From: Chloroflexota bacterium
GTDB taxonomy: Bacteria > Chloroflexota > Anaerolineae > Aggregatilineales > Phototrophicaceae
Length of the DNA stretch: 32,904 nt
Direction: 5' to 3'
Assembly: GCA_023430545.1 (NCBI GenBank)
Contig: JAEZAF010000030.1
Location: forward strand, 1 to 32,904
Part shown: positions 7,490 to 16,239 of the stretch, piece after piece
Layout of the letters: every line of letters starts with the position of its first letter
Position numbering within the stretch: position 1 is the stretch's first letter
Program-made: the position numbers and the translations under genes
The notes under the pieces: model-generated
Told to the model about the DNA's origin: nothing
What the model saw: the letters and a program-made list of their open reading frames with translations, nothing else
Database searches by the model: none

Positions 7490-10015
7490 CTAAAACCGTT
7501 CGCCGGAGATGTCGCTGTCCTGAATGTCGTGCATATCCATATCGTGCATCTGCCAGTCGGCAGGGGCACCGAAATCGGTGGCGCTGTCTTCATGGCGGTC
7601 GAAGACCAACTGTTCGTTGAGTTCATCGATCACGATCAGGTCGCCGGGGCGGAAGTCGCCACGCAGCAGCCGGACACTCAGCGGATTTTCGACGTAGCGC
7701 TGGATGGCGCGGCGCAGCGGCCGTGCGCCAAACTGCGGATCGTAACCGGCATTGGCGATCCAGTTACGTGCAGGCTCGGTCAGGTGGATGTTCATACCGG
7801 CTTCGCGCAGGCGTGAGGCCAGCCCGACCATCTGCAGATCGACCATCTTTTCCACATCCTGAAGCGACAGCGGCGAGAAGATGATGATCTCGTCGATACG
7901 GTTCAGGAATTCCGGACGGAAGGTCTCGCGCATCGCCCGTTCGATCTTCTGATGATCGGCGATCTGCTGGGGATCGTTGCTCTGGACAAAGCCCAGCGCA
8001 CCGGAGCGCTTCGCGAACTCGGTTCCGAGGTTGCTGGTCATGATGATGACCGTGTTGCGGAAGTCCACCACGCGGCCCTGTCCATCGGTCAGGCGACCGT
8101 CTTCGAGGATCTGGAGCAGCGCGTTCCACACATCCGGATGCGCCTTCTCGATTTCGTCGAACAGGATCACGCGGTAGGGGCGACGGCGCACCACTTCGGT
8201 AAGCTGGCCGCCATCTTCGTAACCGACGTATCCGGGAGGCGCACCGAACAGACGACTAACGGTGTGCTGTTCACGGTACTCGCTCATATCGATGCGGACG
8301 AGCGCTTCTTCATCGTCGAACATGAACTCGGCAAGCGCCTTGGCCAGCTCGGTTTTACCGACACCACTGCTGCCGAGGAAGATGAACGATCCAATCGGGC
8401 GGCGCGGGTTCTTCAGGCCGCTGCGGGCGCGGCGGATGGCGTCGGCCAGTGCCTGAATCGCCTTGTCCTGCCCGACAACACGCTCGTGCAGCACTTCTTC
8501 CATACGCAGCAGTTTTTCGCTCTCGGTTTCCAGCATCTGATTCACCGGGATGCCTGTCCACTGGGCGACAACGGTCGCGATGTCATCGGCATCCACGACT
8601 TCGTCCAGCGTGTTTTCCTGCTGCCACTGGATCAGCTCCTGCTCGTATTCACGCTCAAGCTGAAGGCGCTGCATCTTGAATTCGGCGGCGCGTTCGTAGT
8701 CACGAGCCAGACCCGCGGCTTCTTCTTCATTCGTCATGCGCTGGACGGCGTCTTTCATCTCTTTCAGACGCGGCGGCATGGAGTACAGCGCGACGCGCAG
8801 CTTGGCGGCGGCTTCGTCCAGCAGGTCGATGGCCTTGTCCGGCAGTTTACGGCCGGTCACGTAGCGATCCGACAGGCGGACGGCAGCATCAATCGCTTCG
8901 TCGGAGATGGTCACCTTGTGATGTGCTTCATAACGATCACGCAGACCGTGCAGCATGTCGATGGTGTCTTCCTGCGACGGCTCTTCGACGAAGATCGCGG
9001 CAAAGCGGCGATCCAGTGCGCTGTCCTTCTCGATGTACTGGCGGTATTCGTCCAGCGTGGTCGCGCCGATGGTTTGCAGTTCACCGCGAGACAGGGCCGG
9101 TTTCATCATGTTGCCGGCGTCCATTGCACCGCCAGCCGCACCGGCACCGACGACCTGATGCAGTTCATCGATGAACAGGATGATCTCGCCAGCCGAGCGC
9201 TGCACTTCTTCAATCGCAGCCTTGAGGCGCTCTTCGAACTCACCACGGAAGCGGCTTCCGGCCAGCATCGCGGGCAGGTCCAGCGCCAGCACACGCTTGT
9301 TTTGCAGCGGTTCCGGCACATCGCCATCGACGATCTTCTGCGCAAGGCCTTCGATGATGGCCGTCTTGCCGACACCGGCTTCACCGATCAGGACCGGGTT
9401 ATTCTTGGTGCGGCGTGACAGCACCTGAATGATGCGCAGGATTTCGGCTTCGCGTCCCACGACGGGATCGAGCTTGCCTTCACGGGCCATGCGGGTCATG
9501 TCACGGCTGTATTTTTCGAGCGTGCGATAGCGGGACTCGGCCTGCGGGTCGGTCACACGCTGACCGCCGCGAATATCCTTGATCGTATCGTAGACACGGT
9601 CACGGGTGATGTTGGTTTCAGCCAGCAGACGGGCAACGGCGGTATTCCGTTCCATCAGGATGGCGAGGAAGATATGCTCGGTGGAGATGTACTCGTCGCG
9701 CAGGCGGTTTGCTTCTTCATTGGCGACATCGATAATGCGCTTCACATTGGGGGTGATAAACACCTGCCCGGTTCCACCACCGTAGATGGCCGCCTTCGGG
9801 CTGGCACGCAGCAGATCATCCAGTTTGGCACGCATCAGACTGGTGTCTGCGCCCAGTTTTTCCAGGATTTGCAGGACCACACCATCCGGCTGTTCCAGCA
9901 GGGCCAGCAGCATGTGCTCGGTATCCACCTGATTATGGCCGTACCGCTGAAGAATCTCATAGGAACGGGTGGCGGCATCCTGGGCACGTTCAGTAAAACG
10001 TTCAAAACGGATCAT
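7490..10015 (-). CDS. clpC: ATP-dependent Clp protease ATP-binding subunit ClpC
   Basis: An 841-residue Hsp100 AAA+ unfoldase. The N-domain (1-150) has two Clp repeats. The first AAA+ module has Walker A GEAGVGKT (211-218) and Walker B LFIDE (280-284). A middle domain with a UVR-like segment (about 415-450, KEMKDAVQRM to FKMQRL) follows, typical of ClpC rather than ClpA. The second module has Walker A GSSGVGKT (548-555) and Walker B ILFDE (617-621). A GALGF loop (672-676) provides the [V/I/L]GF tripeptide that docks ClpP, which separates it from ClpB, so it should feed substrates to ClpP; no clpP is in this window. The C-terminus is acidic and His/Met-rich (about 820-841). A TGAGGA ribosome binding site precedes the ATG at 10015. 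Confidence 0.95.
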   Translation of the reverse strand: MIRFERFTERAQDAATRSYEILQRYGHNQVDTEHMLLALLEQPDGVVLQILEKLGADTSLMRAKLDDLLRASPKAAIYGGGTGQVFITPNVKRIIDVANEEANRLRDEYISTEHIFLAILMERNTAVARLLAETNITRDRVYDTIKDIRGGQRVTDPQAESRYRTLEKYSRDMTRMAREGKLDPVVGREAEILRIIQVLSRRTKNNPVLIGEAGVGKTAIIEGLAQKIVDGDVPEPLQNKRVLALDLPAMLAGSRFRGEFEERLKAAIEEVQRSAGEIILFIDELHQVVGAGAAGGAMDAGNMMKPALSRGELQTIGATTLDEYRQYIEKDSALDRRFAAIFVEEPSQEDTIDMLHGLRDRYEAHHKVTISDEAIDAAVRLSDRYVTGRKLPDKAIDLLDEAAAKLRVALYSMPPRLKEMKDAVQRMTNEEEAAGLARDYERAAEFKMQRLQLEREYEQELIQWQQENTLDEVVDADDIATVVAQWTGIPVNQMLETESEKLLRMEEVLHERVVGQDKAIQALADAIRRARSGLKNPRRPIGSFIFLGSSGVGKTELAKALAEFMFDDEEALVRIDMSEYREQHTVSRLFGAPPGYVGYEDGGQLTEVVRRRPYRVILFDEIEKAHPDVWNALLQILEDGRLTDGQGRVVDFRNTVIIMTSNLGTEFAKRSGALGFVQSNDPQQIADHQKIERAMRETFRPEFLNRIDEIIIFSPLSLQDVEKMVDLQMVGLASRLREAGMNIHLTEPARNWIANAGYDPQFGARPLRRAIQRYVENPLSVRLLRGDFRPGDLIVIDELNEQLVFDRHEDSATDFGAPADWQMHDMDMHDIQDSDISGERF

Positions 10016-10157
10016 AGGGTCCTCAGGTTCTGTTTAGGATGCTTCATAGGGTGCTTCATTGAAGCGGCTGATCGGGATCGGAAGTGATCTGGGCCAGAAA
10101 GCGGTCCTGGGTGGAATGATGCAGCGAATGATCGGCAGTGATAACCATAAGGGTCTC

Positions 10158-10185
10158 AAATAATCTCACCACTGATGGATTATTT
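10158..10185 (-). promoter_or_regulatory. Inverted repeat upstream of clpC
   Basis: AAATAATC (10158-10165) and GATTATTT (10178-10185) are perfect 8-bp arms with a 12-base centre, 143 bases before the clpC start. The position and symmetry suggest a transcription-factor site, but it does not match CIRCE (the TTAGCACTC type), and the CtsR tandem-heptad operator is not seen. Confidence 0.4.
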
Positions 10186-10473
10186 TAGCGCATTCTGCGA
10201 TGTATTGCCGTCGCTGTTCATGTGCTTCGAGGATCAGAGTTCGTTCCGGGTGCACGTCCTGCAAGATACTTCGGTCTTTTCAACCGGGTTCTCTATCAGA
10301 CAGTGCGACCAGCTTTAACTATACGGATGTTCTGTTAAAACTATACACACACTGCGTAGGAAAAGCGTAAACAAGCATCGACCGTTCCTTGAAATCCATC
10401 ACCTGTCAACAGGGCAGATAACTGCATGTGTATGGAGGCGGTTTGCCGTTGTCTGCGAATTGTGGCGGCAGCG

Positions 10474-10502
10474 GCGGCGGCGCGAAAAAAATGTGCCGCC
10501 GC
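10474..10502. repeat. G+C-rich inverted repeat
   Basis: GCGGCGGCGC (10474-10483) can pair with GTGCCGCCGC (10493-10502), 10 bp with one G-T pair, around an A-rich loop that contains seven A. The A-run is in the loop rather than after the stem, so it is not an ordinary terminator. It sits in a GGC-repeat run (10463-10483). Confidence 0.45.
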
Positions 10503-10542
10503 AACTATTTTCCCCTCAAAATCGGTGGTAATGTCAGCAATG

Positions 10543-10573
10543 GTGGCGTAATTGCGCCACAAGGCGCCACAAG
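10543..10573. repeat. Inverted repeat followed by a 10-bp tandem duplication
   Basis: GTGGCG (10543-10548) and CGCCAC (10555-10560) form an inverted repeat. GCGCCACAAG then occurs twice in perfect tandem (10554-10563 and 10564-10573), so the right arm is duplicated. The stretch is non-coding. Confidence 0.6.
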
Positions 10574-10778
10574 CTGCGCTGTAAGATGCATGCAAATGCG
10601 CCGCTGTTTGCTGCAACTGCTGCAATGCGGCTCTCATTCTCAGGCGATCATCTGGGATGTTAAGGTGCAGGAGTCTTACAGTGTAGCACGGATGTTCGGG
10701 TTATGCGGTTCGAATTTTCAAACGAAGTGGACCAAAAAACAGGGTTGGAAGAATCCGGCACTCGTAAACCAGACAGAT

Positions 10779-10809
10779 AAAAAACAGGGCGAACTGCCGC
10801 TCGCCCTGT
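10779..10809 (-). terminator. Rho-independent terminator of the minus-strand gene at 10838
   Basis: On the minus strand ACAGGGCGA (10809-10801) and TCGCCCTGT (10792-10784) form a perfect 9-bp stem with an 8-base loop, running into a U-tract (10784-10779). It lies 29 bases after the stop codon. Confidence 0.9.
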
Positions 10810-10837
10810 ACGGATACTACGGGGATAAGGTGAGGCC

Positions 10838-12214
10838 TTAGTCTTCGATGGGCAGTTCGTCGCAGGGACCGCTGACGGACACCAGATCCTCGCGCACCCA
10901 CGTATCATCTTCAAGCTGATACCAGATGAAGTCCTCATTGTCTGGTTCAGACTGGGCAATTGCCTCGGTGGGTGTATTGCCGCTGAGGCGACCTTCGCGG
11001 TCGAAGTCAGTGCCGGGACCGGAGCGCTTGTTGATGCTGCCATCCGAGGTGACTTCGCAAACGCCGCCTGTGCCGCCGAAGCGGTAAGCCCATGTATTGC
11101 GGGTTTCGCAGGTTGCGTCACGGCCATCACCGCGCAGCAGCACACCGAACGAACCAGCGCGTTCATCGACTTCCAGACCTTCAATTGCCAGTTCGCCGTC
11201 GATGTACAGCGAGATCTGATCGTCGGCGATTATCGCCAGATAGTGAAGGACATCTTCCGGGTCGGCGCTGCCGACAGCGGTGAAGAGCGATTCATCCTCG
11301 CCGGGGCCGAAGGCATCGAAGATATAGAGTTCTTCATCGGTGTTGAGGCCAAATTCAAGGAAGATATTGGCGACATTGTCGGAGCCACTGACCACACGTG
11401 CCGCCAGTGAGCAGGTCTGATACTCATCACCATCCGGTGTAAAGGTCAGTTCCCCGGCCATGACGACATTCTGTACCGAGGCGCGGCTGGCAAGGCTGGT
11501 GTAGTTGCCACCTGCACCGCTGATAAAGGCATAATCTTCGAAGAAAACCAGTTCACCGTCGGCGGGGATCAGGCCTTCATCTTCCAGTTCCGCAACAGCA
11601 TCTTCCCAGTCTGCATCGAAGTCGCGCAAGGTATCAACGCTGGTGGTCGGACGGTTGGGCGTGGTGGTTGAACCCTTGGTGCCGCCATCGCGGGTGGGGG
11701 GCGCATCATCTGAAACAGAATTAAACGAATCGGTAATTTCAAGAACTTCCAGCAGCAGATCGTCGTCATCGGTGACGTTGAGCGAAATCAGCGCGAGGCC
11801 GAGGCTGCCATCCGAGAAGACCTTGGTCACACCGATATAGGCGAGATCATCACGGCGGAGGATGACGATATAATTTCCGGCGACATCGTTGCTGAAACTG
11901 AGTTCCTCAAGGTCATATTCCTCGATATCGGCGACATCTTCCATGAGTTCAACCGGATCGTCGTAGCCCTCATAACCGAAGCTTTCGAGGACGACCGGTC
12001 CATAGAGTTCGAGTGTTGCATCACGGCTGGAGAGGATGCCGACATCATTACTATCGGTCTCGATGTCGTAGCCACGGCGGACTTCCACCTGCCAGTCTTC
12101 GTCTGGTGAGATAAAGATCTCCTGTGCCAGTACCGGCATCACCATACTGAGCATGGCAATTATGACAAGTGAGGCGATGCTCAGAAGACGAAGCTTAATT
12201 TTACGGGAATACAT
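10838..12214 (-). CDS. Secreted protein with LamG-like and SH3-like domains
   Basis: A 458-residue exported protein, start chosen at the ATG of 12212-12214 because AGAGGAGG lies just before it; the frame reaches 12277 without a site. Signal peptide at 1-31 (MYSRKIKLRLL, hydrophobic core, then VLAQ). An acidic N-terminal region (32-190) resembles nothing I recognise. A Thr/Pro-rich linker follows (TTTPNRPTTS). A jelly-roll part at about 235-385 has strands such as LYIDGELAIEGLEV and SFGVLLRGDG, as in LamG/concanavalin-type domains. The C-terminal ~65 residues, with SINKRSGPGTDFDREGRL and WYQLEDDTWVREDLV, are a bacterial SH3-like domain, which usually binds cell-wall peptides. It is probably an envelope protein; the specific role is unknown. 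Confidence 0.75.
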   Translation of the reverse strand: MYSRKIKLRLLSIASLVIIAMLSMVMPVLAQEIFISPDEDWQVEVRRGYDIETDSNDVGILSSRDATLELYGPVVLESFGYEGYDDPVELMEDVADIEEYDLEELSFSNDVAGNYIVILRRDDLAYIGVTKVFSDGSLGLALISLNVTDDDDLLLEVLEITDSFNSVSDDAPPTRDGGTKGSTTTPNRPTTSVDTLRDFDADWEDAVAELEDEGLIPADGELVFFEDYAFISGAGGNYTSLASRASVQNVVMAGELTFTPDGDEYQTCSLAARVVSGSDNVANIFLEFGLNTDEELYIFDAFGPGEDESLFTAVGSADPEDVLHYLAIIADDQISLYIDGELAIEGLEVDERAGSFGVLLRGDGRDATCETRNTWAYRFGGTGGVCEVTSDGSINKRSGPGTDFDREGRLSGNTPTEAIAQSEPDNEDFIWYQLEDDTWVREDLVSVSGPCDELPIED

Positions 12215-12534
12215 GCAATCCTCCTCTAGGTATACCAATGTTCTCACATCATAACGATGGTTTGACGTTCCATTCAATAAGACTGTTCCCGATTTTATAA
12301 CTTTTTTATAAGTATTACGGGGGAAATTAAAAAAGTGTGTAATACCAATTTCGGCGCAGCCCCTGTTTCTGTCAGCTTCTCAGCCTGTGCGAATGGATCT
12401 GAACTTCACCGTTGATGATCCGATGATACTGGCACAGGTTCATCTCTCATAAGCTACTTTGTTGTGAAACGCGGGTGTTTACGGTTAAATTCGTCGCACT
12501 GGCGTTTTTATTTTCATTAAAGGATAAAACTGAC
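12215..12534. other. Divergent intergenic region, 320 bp
   Basis: This region separates the minus-strand secreted protein from the plus-strand aldo-keto reductase. It holds the minus-strand promoter listed separately and an A+T-rich tract (about 12290-12335). No clear plus-strand promoter or gene was found. An in-frame GTG at 12475 would extend the reductase by 20 residues but lacks a ribosome binding site. Confidence 0.5.
12248..12277 (-). promoter_or_regulatory. Sigma-70-type promoter for the secreted SH3/LamG-like protein
   Basis: On the minus strand TTGAAT (12277-12272) and TATGAT (12253-12248) are spaced by 18 bases. TATGAT matches five of six consensus positions and TTGAAT four of six. 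Transcription would start near 12241, giving a short leader with the AGAGGAGG ribosome binding site. Confidence 0.55.
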
Positions 12535-13506
12535 ATGGAATACACACGTTTAGGACGCACCGGTTTAAAGGTCAGCCGGCTTTGCCTCGGCACCATGAAC
12601 TTTGGGCCGCACACCACCGAAGAAGACAGCTTCGCCATTATGGATCACGCGCTGGAACTGGGCATCAACTTCTTCGATACCGCCAACGTCTACGGCTGGA
12701 AGAAGGGCGAAGGCATCACCGAAAATATCATCGGGCGCTGGTTCGCGCAGGGTGGCGGACGCCGCGAAAAGGTCGTGCTCGCCACTAAAGCCTATGGCGA
12801 GATGGGGGACTGGCCGAATGAATCCAGGCTGTCCGCACGGCATATCAAGCAGGCCTGCGAAGCCAGCCTGAAGCGTATGCAGACCGATTACATCGACCTC
12901 TATCAGATGCATCACATCGACCGCAATACGCCGTGGGAAGAGATCTGGCAGGCGATGGAACAACTGGTGCAGGAAGGCAAGATCATCTACGTCGGCAGCA
13001 GTAACTTCGCCGGATGGCATATCGCGCAGGCCAATGAAGCGGCCAAAGCCCGTCACTTTATGGGCCTTGTCAGCGAACAGAGCCTCTACAACCTGATGGA
13101 TCGCACCATCGAGCTGGAAGTGATCCCGGCATGTGAAGCCTATGGCCTCGGCGTGATCCCGTGGAGTCCGCTGAAGAGTGGTATTCTCGGTGGCGCACTG
13201 AAGAAAGCCAGCGAAGGCCGCCGCGCTTCAGAGGGCAATCAGAAGATCATCGACGAGAACCGTGAAACACTGGAACAGTGGGAAGCCTTCTGCGACGAAA
13301 TCGGCGAACATCCTGCGGATGTCGCGCTGGCATGGATGCTGCGAAATCCAGTTATCACCGGGCCGATTATCGGCCCGCGCACGATCGAACAGCTTGAAGG
13401 CAGCCTGCGCGCCCTTGAGATCAGCCTGACGGATGATCAGATCAAGCGGCTGGACGAAATCTTCCCCGGTCCCGGTGGCGCGGCTCCTGAAGCATACGCA
13501 TGGTAG
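12535..13506 (+). CDS. Aldo/keto reductase
   Basis: A 323-residue NADP-dependent aldo/keto reductase. The start MEYTRLGRTGLKVSRLCLGT is characteristic of the family. The catalytic tetrad is visible: Asp48 and Tyr53 in FFDTANVYG, Lys85 in VLATKAYGE, and His126 in DLYQMHH. YVGSSNFAGW, SEQSLYNL and IPWSPL (about 223-230) are the usual cofactor-barrel loops, and the C-terminal GPRTIEQLEGSL is the NADP-binding segment. It belongs to the YajO/Tas-like group of broad carbonyl reducers; the substrate is unknown. AAGGA precedes the ATG at 12535. It lies 10 bases before otsB, so the two are probably co-transcribed, which is not a usual pairing. Confidence 0.9.
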   Translation: MEYTRLGRTGLKVSRLCLGTMNFGPHTTEEDSFAIMDHALELGINFFDTANVYGWKKGEGITENIIGRWFAQGGGRREKVVLATKAYGEMGDWPNESRLSARHIKQACEASLKRMQTDYIDLYQMHHIDRNTPWEEIWQAMEQLVQEGKIIYVGSSNFAGWHIAQANEAAKARHFMGLVSEQSLYNLMDRTIELEVIPACEAYGLGVIPWSPLKSGILGGALKKASEGRRASEGNQKIIDENRETLEQWEAFCDEIGEHPADVALAWMLRNPVITGPIIGPRTIEQLEGSLRALEISLTDDQIKRLDEIFPGPGGAAPEAYAW

Positions 13507-13516
13507 GACTGAAGTC

Positions 13517-14377
13517 GTGAACGATAGACAAACTCCCCCGGCTTACCTGACACCGAACTGGAGCGATGAGAAGCTGCTGTTTCGCCCGTTCATCGATGCC
13601 AGCCGCCCCGGTCTGATTACTGATGTGGACGGCGTCATCAGTCCGATTGTACTCGTGCCGGAAGAAGCGCAGGTCACTGAACGCAGCCGTGAACTGCTGA
13701 CCGCGCTGTCAAAGCATCTGGCGCTGGCCGGGGTGATCAGTGGACGGGGGGCCGGGGATGTCCATCAGCGGGTGGGCATTGAAGGTCTGGAGTACGTCGG
13801 CAATCATGGGCTGGAACGCTGGGGCGGCAGTCAGATCGAGGTCAGCCCCAGTGTGATGCCTTACCGTCCTGGGCTGGAAGCGATGATGCATGAACTGAAA
13901 AAGCATCAGGCGGCACAGCCGGATCTGCTGCGGGATATGCAGATTGAGGATAAAGGCGCGACCGTGACCGTGCATTACCGGCGGACAGCCAATCCGGAAT
14001 CCGTGCGTGATTATCTCGACCCGGTCCTGACCGAGCTGGCGACCCGCGAACAGATCGCCCTGTTTCCCGGTCGAATGATCTTCGAGCTGCGTCCCCCCAT
14101 TCCGATGAACAAGGGGACGGCCTTCGAAGCGCTGGTGAAGCAGCATCAACTGGATGCCGCGCTGTATATCGGGGATGATACGACCGATGCTGACGCGATG
14201 CGGGTGGCACGCACCCTGCGCACCGCCGGAGACTGTTACGCGGTCGGTGTCGGTGTGCTGTCGGAAGATACGCCTTCGGTAGTGCTGGAAGCGGCAGATG
14301 TCTTCGCAACTGGCATTTCGGATGTCGAATCCTTCTTTGACTGGCTTCTAAACCAGTTCAATGCATCCACCAGTTGA
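13517..14377 (+). CDS. otsB: Trehalose-6-phosphate phosphatase
   Basis: A 286-residue HAD-superfamily phosphatase that removes phosphate from trehalose 6-phosphate. The nucleophile Asp36 and acid Asp38 lie in LITDVDGVIS (motif I, with Val where Thr is usual). GVISGR (about 72-77) is motif II, Lys199 in PMNKG motif III, and GDDTTDADAM (219-228) motif IV. GNHGLERW is the OtsB-type substrate region. The start is a GTG at 13517, with AGGACTGAAG just before it, 10 bases after the aldo-keto reductase. The open frame extends upstream inside that reductase, but without similarity. The last 142 bp overlap the opposite-strand otsA, which makes the substrate, so the two act in sequence. Confidence 0.9.
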   Translation: MNDRQTPPAYLTPNWSDEKLLFRPFIDASRPGLITDVDGVISPIVLVPEEAQVTERSRELLTALSKHLALAGVISGRGAGDVHQRVGIEGLEYVGNHGLERWGGSQIEVSPSVMPYRPGLEAMMHELKKHQAAQPDLLRDMQIEDKGATVTVHYRRTANPESVRDYLDPVLTELATREQIALFPGRMIFELRPPIPMNKGTAFEALVKQHQLDAALYIGDDTTDADAMRVARTLRTAGDCYAVGVGVLSEDTPSVVLEAADVFATGISDVESFFDWLLNQFNASTS

Positions 14378-15903
14378 AGATCAAACCACACATTGACATC
14401 TGATGACTCGACGAGTTGGCGCAGGGCTGAAGCTCTGCGCTGACGTTCATCCAGCGGCATCACCAGCGCTTCATGCATTGCTTTGGCTGTGCTGTGAACA
14501 TCGAACGGCGAGACGATCAGCGCGTGTTCTCCAAGTTCATAGAATGCACCGGCGAACTCTGACAGCAGCAGCACACCGTTACGCTGATTGACCAGCACGC
14601 CTTCCTTCGCCACCAGATTCATCCCATCGGCAATCGGGTTGACGACCAGCACATCATAAAGCTGCATCCCGGCCAGTGCCCGTGCATAATTCCCGCCGAC
14701 CAGTACCCGTACCGGTTCCCAGAAGCCGTCACTGAACTCGGCGTTGATCATCCCGATCTCGGTCATGACTTCCGCCAGGTAACTCTGATATTCGCTCACT
14801 TCCATGCGCGATGGCACCAGCAGATTGAGCATCCGCACCTTGCCGATATGCTGCGGATATTCTTCCAGCATGGCGCGGTAGGCCTTCAGGCTGCGGACGA
14901 TATTCTTGCTCGGTTCGACCCGGTCCACACGCAGAATCACCTGCGAGTCGCTCAGGTAATTCAGAAGCTGGACTTTCAGCAGGGTGGTCTCGCGCTCGGC
15001 GGCCAGCTCGCGCACCTTCTGCACATCGATTGAGATCGGGTAGGCTTTGGCTTCCACGCGCCGGTCCAGATAATTCACTGAATTGCGGCTGCCGTGCGAA
15101 TGCGCATCCTCGATGTAGAAACGCGCTGTCTGGACGAAGTTGAAGGCATCCTTTTTGGTCTGGAAGCCGATCCGGTCTGAGGCCAGCAGGCTCGTGATGA
15201 GCATCCGGCGCATTTCATTGGGCAGCATCCGCCATGCGTCCGGACCCGGCCACGGGATATGCAGAAACGGCTGAATATATACGTCGTCGCCAAGCAGTTT
15301 ACGCAGGAAGTAGGGCATCAGATGAAGCTGGTAATCCTGCGGGAAGATGAACACTGGGCGTGGTTTCAGCGCGAGTTCATCCCTCACCGCCGCCGCTACA
15401 TACTCCGCAAACTGCTGATTGACGGCGACATAGCTTTCCCATGCCTGCCAGATCTCGCGGGTGATGGTCGGCTGGCGCGGCGAATCCCATAATTCGTGAT
15501 GGATAAACCACAGCAGTGGATTGGCAATCACGTTGTAATACTGATCGTAGAGTGTCGGCTCAATGTCGATCAGTTGAATCAGGGTCTCGTCGATACTCTG
15601 CGGCCTGTGACCGTGCTGCGCCGACCATGCGCGGTCATCATCACTGAGGGCGGCGGCCACCCACAGCACATCATAGCGCTGGGCAAGGGCGCTGAGCGCT
15701 GTCACCAGCCCGCCAGCACCGCGCTTGCTGGTGAAATTCCCATTTTCATTCAGGGAAAACGAGAACGGCCCGCGATTTGACGCGATAACGATCAATGGCT
15801 CCTGTGAGGAGTCGCGGATTTCATTTTGTGCATGTTGTGTATGCTTCTGACCATTTGGCGCTGAGGACGGACTCGGTGAAGCTGACTGCGATGAATTCAT
15901 CAT
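14236..15903 (-). CDS. otsA: Trehalose-6-phosphate synthase (GT20 glycosyltransferase)
   Basis: A 555-residue retaining glycosyltransferase, transferring glucose from a nucleotide sugar to glucose 6-phosphate. The N-loop RGAGGLVTAL lies at 61-70; FIFPQDYQLHLMPYFLR, FLHIPWPGPDAWRMLP and DRIGFQTKKDA follow, then VDRVEPSKNI and the donor-binding NPIADGMNLVAKEGV. The GT20 family also contains glucosylglycerol-phosphate synthases, and HIPWP rather than HIPFP leaves some doubt, but the adjacent otsB supports trehalose. Residues 1-35 and the last ~36 residues are Ser/Thr-rich tails outside the GT20 core. Start: the tandem ATG at 15901-15903 is preferred over a TTG at 15960; the ribosome binding site is weak. 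The 3' end overlaps otsB by 142 bp. Confidence 0.9.
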   Translation of the reverse strand: MMNSSQSASPSPSSAPNGQKHTQHAQNEIRDSSQEPLIVIASNRGPFSFSLNENGNFTSKRGAGGLVTALSALAQRYDVLWVAAALSDDDRAWSAQHGHRPQSIDETLIQLIDIEPTLYDQYYNVIANPLLWFIHHELWDSPRQPTITREIWQAWESYVAVNQQFAEYVAAAVRDELALKPRPVFIFPQDYQLHLMPYFLRKLLGDDVYIQPFLHIPWPGPDAWRMLPNEMRRMLITSLLASDRIGFQTKKDAFNFVQTARFYIEDAHSHGSRNSVNYLDRRVEAKAYPISIDVQKVRELAAERETTLLKVQLLNYLSDSQVILRVDRVEPSKNIVRSLKAYRAMLEEYPQHIGKVRMLNLLVPSRMEVSEYQSYLAEVMTEIGMINAEFSDGFWEPVRVLVGGNYARALAGMQLYDVLVVNPIADGMNLVAKEGVLVNQRNGVLLLSEFAGAFYELGEHALIVSPFDVHSTAKAMHEALVMPLDERQRRASALRQLVESSDVNVWFDLQLVDALNWFRSQSKKDSTSEMPVAKTSAASSTTEGVSSDSTPTPTA

Positions 15904-16239
15904 TTTTCGCTGCTCTTTCACTGTTCGTTTCGTTAGCTGCCACAAATTTAGCTGTCGCAAACTGCTATCAGGCGCGATGAAATACGCACTTTATGAATAC
16001 GGTTGATTCACGAATAGCAGCATCTATGTTTTCCAGGGCCTGAGATCGCCCTAGTATACAACATCGGTCTGGCTCACGGTTTAGCAGCGACCAAAGGATG
16101 GATTAAAAAGCGGTAATCTGCACGCTGTTTTAAGGGTTCCTCACGGGCTCAGGCAAGGGATAGAACAAACAAAAAAGATAACCTTAAGCCTATCCGTAAT
16201 GTACAGTCAGGCCGACTTGTGACTTTTACATACCGGATC
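15904..16239. other. Divergent intergenic region between otsA and padR
   Basis: No gene is supported here. The otsA promoter was not identified with confidence; a TATACT-like box near 16055 on the minus strand has no -35 partner. The padR promoter and operator follow at 16240-16289. Confidence 0.5.

Larger units (their letters stand above)
10016..10837. other. 822-bp non-coding region between clpC and the next minus-strand gene
   Basis: Apart from regulatory or repeat elements listed separately, I see no supported gene. Two open frames here, one per strand, lack ribosome binding sites and family similarity; the plus one runs across the neighbour's terminator. The region holds the clpC leader (10016-10190), a plain middle part, a G+C-rich repeat-bearing block (10440-10640), and the terminator of the next gene. 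A small RNA cannot be excluded. Confidence 0.55.

Noticed and set aside
7952..9418. A 488-codon open frame on the plus strand
   Set aside because: It is the antisense of clpC, shows no family motif, and its His/Gln/Asp-rich composition is what a reverse complement of a conserved AAA+ gene gives.
10016..10200. CIRCE or CtsR operator upstream of clpC
   Set aside because: Neither the TTAGCACTC-N9-GAGTGCTAA pattern nor the tandem CtsR heptads were found there.
10428..10841. A 137-codon plus-strand frame in the intergenic block
   Set aside because: It runs through the terminator and into the 3' end of the opposite-strand gene, without a ribosome binding site or family match.
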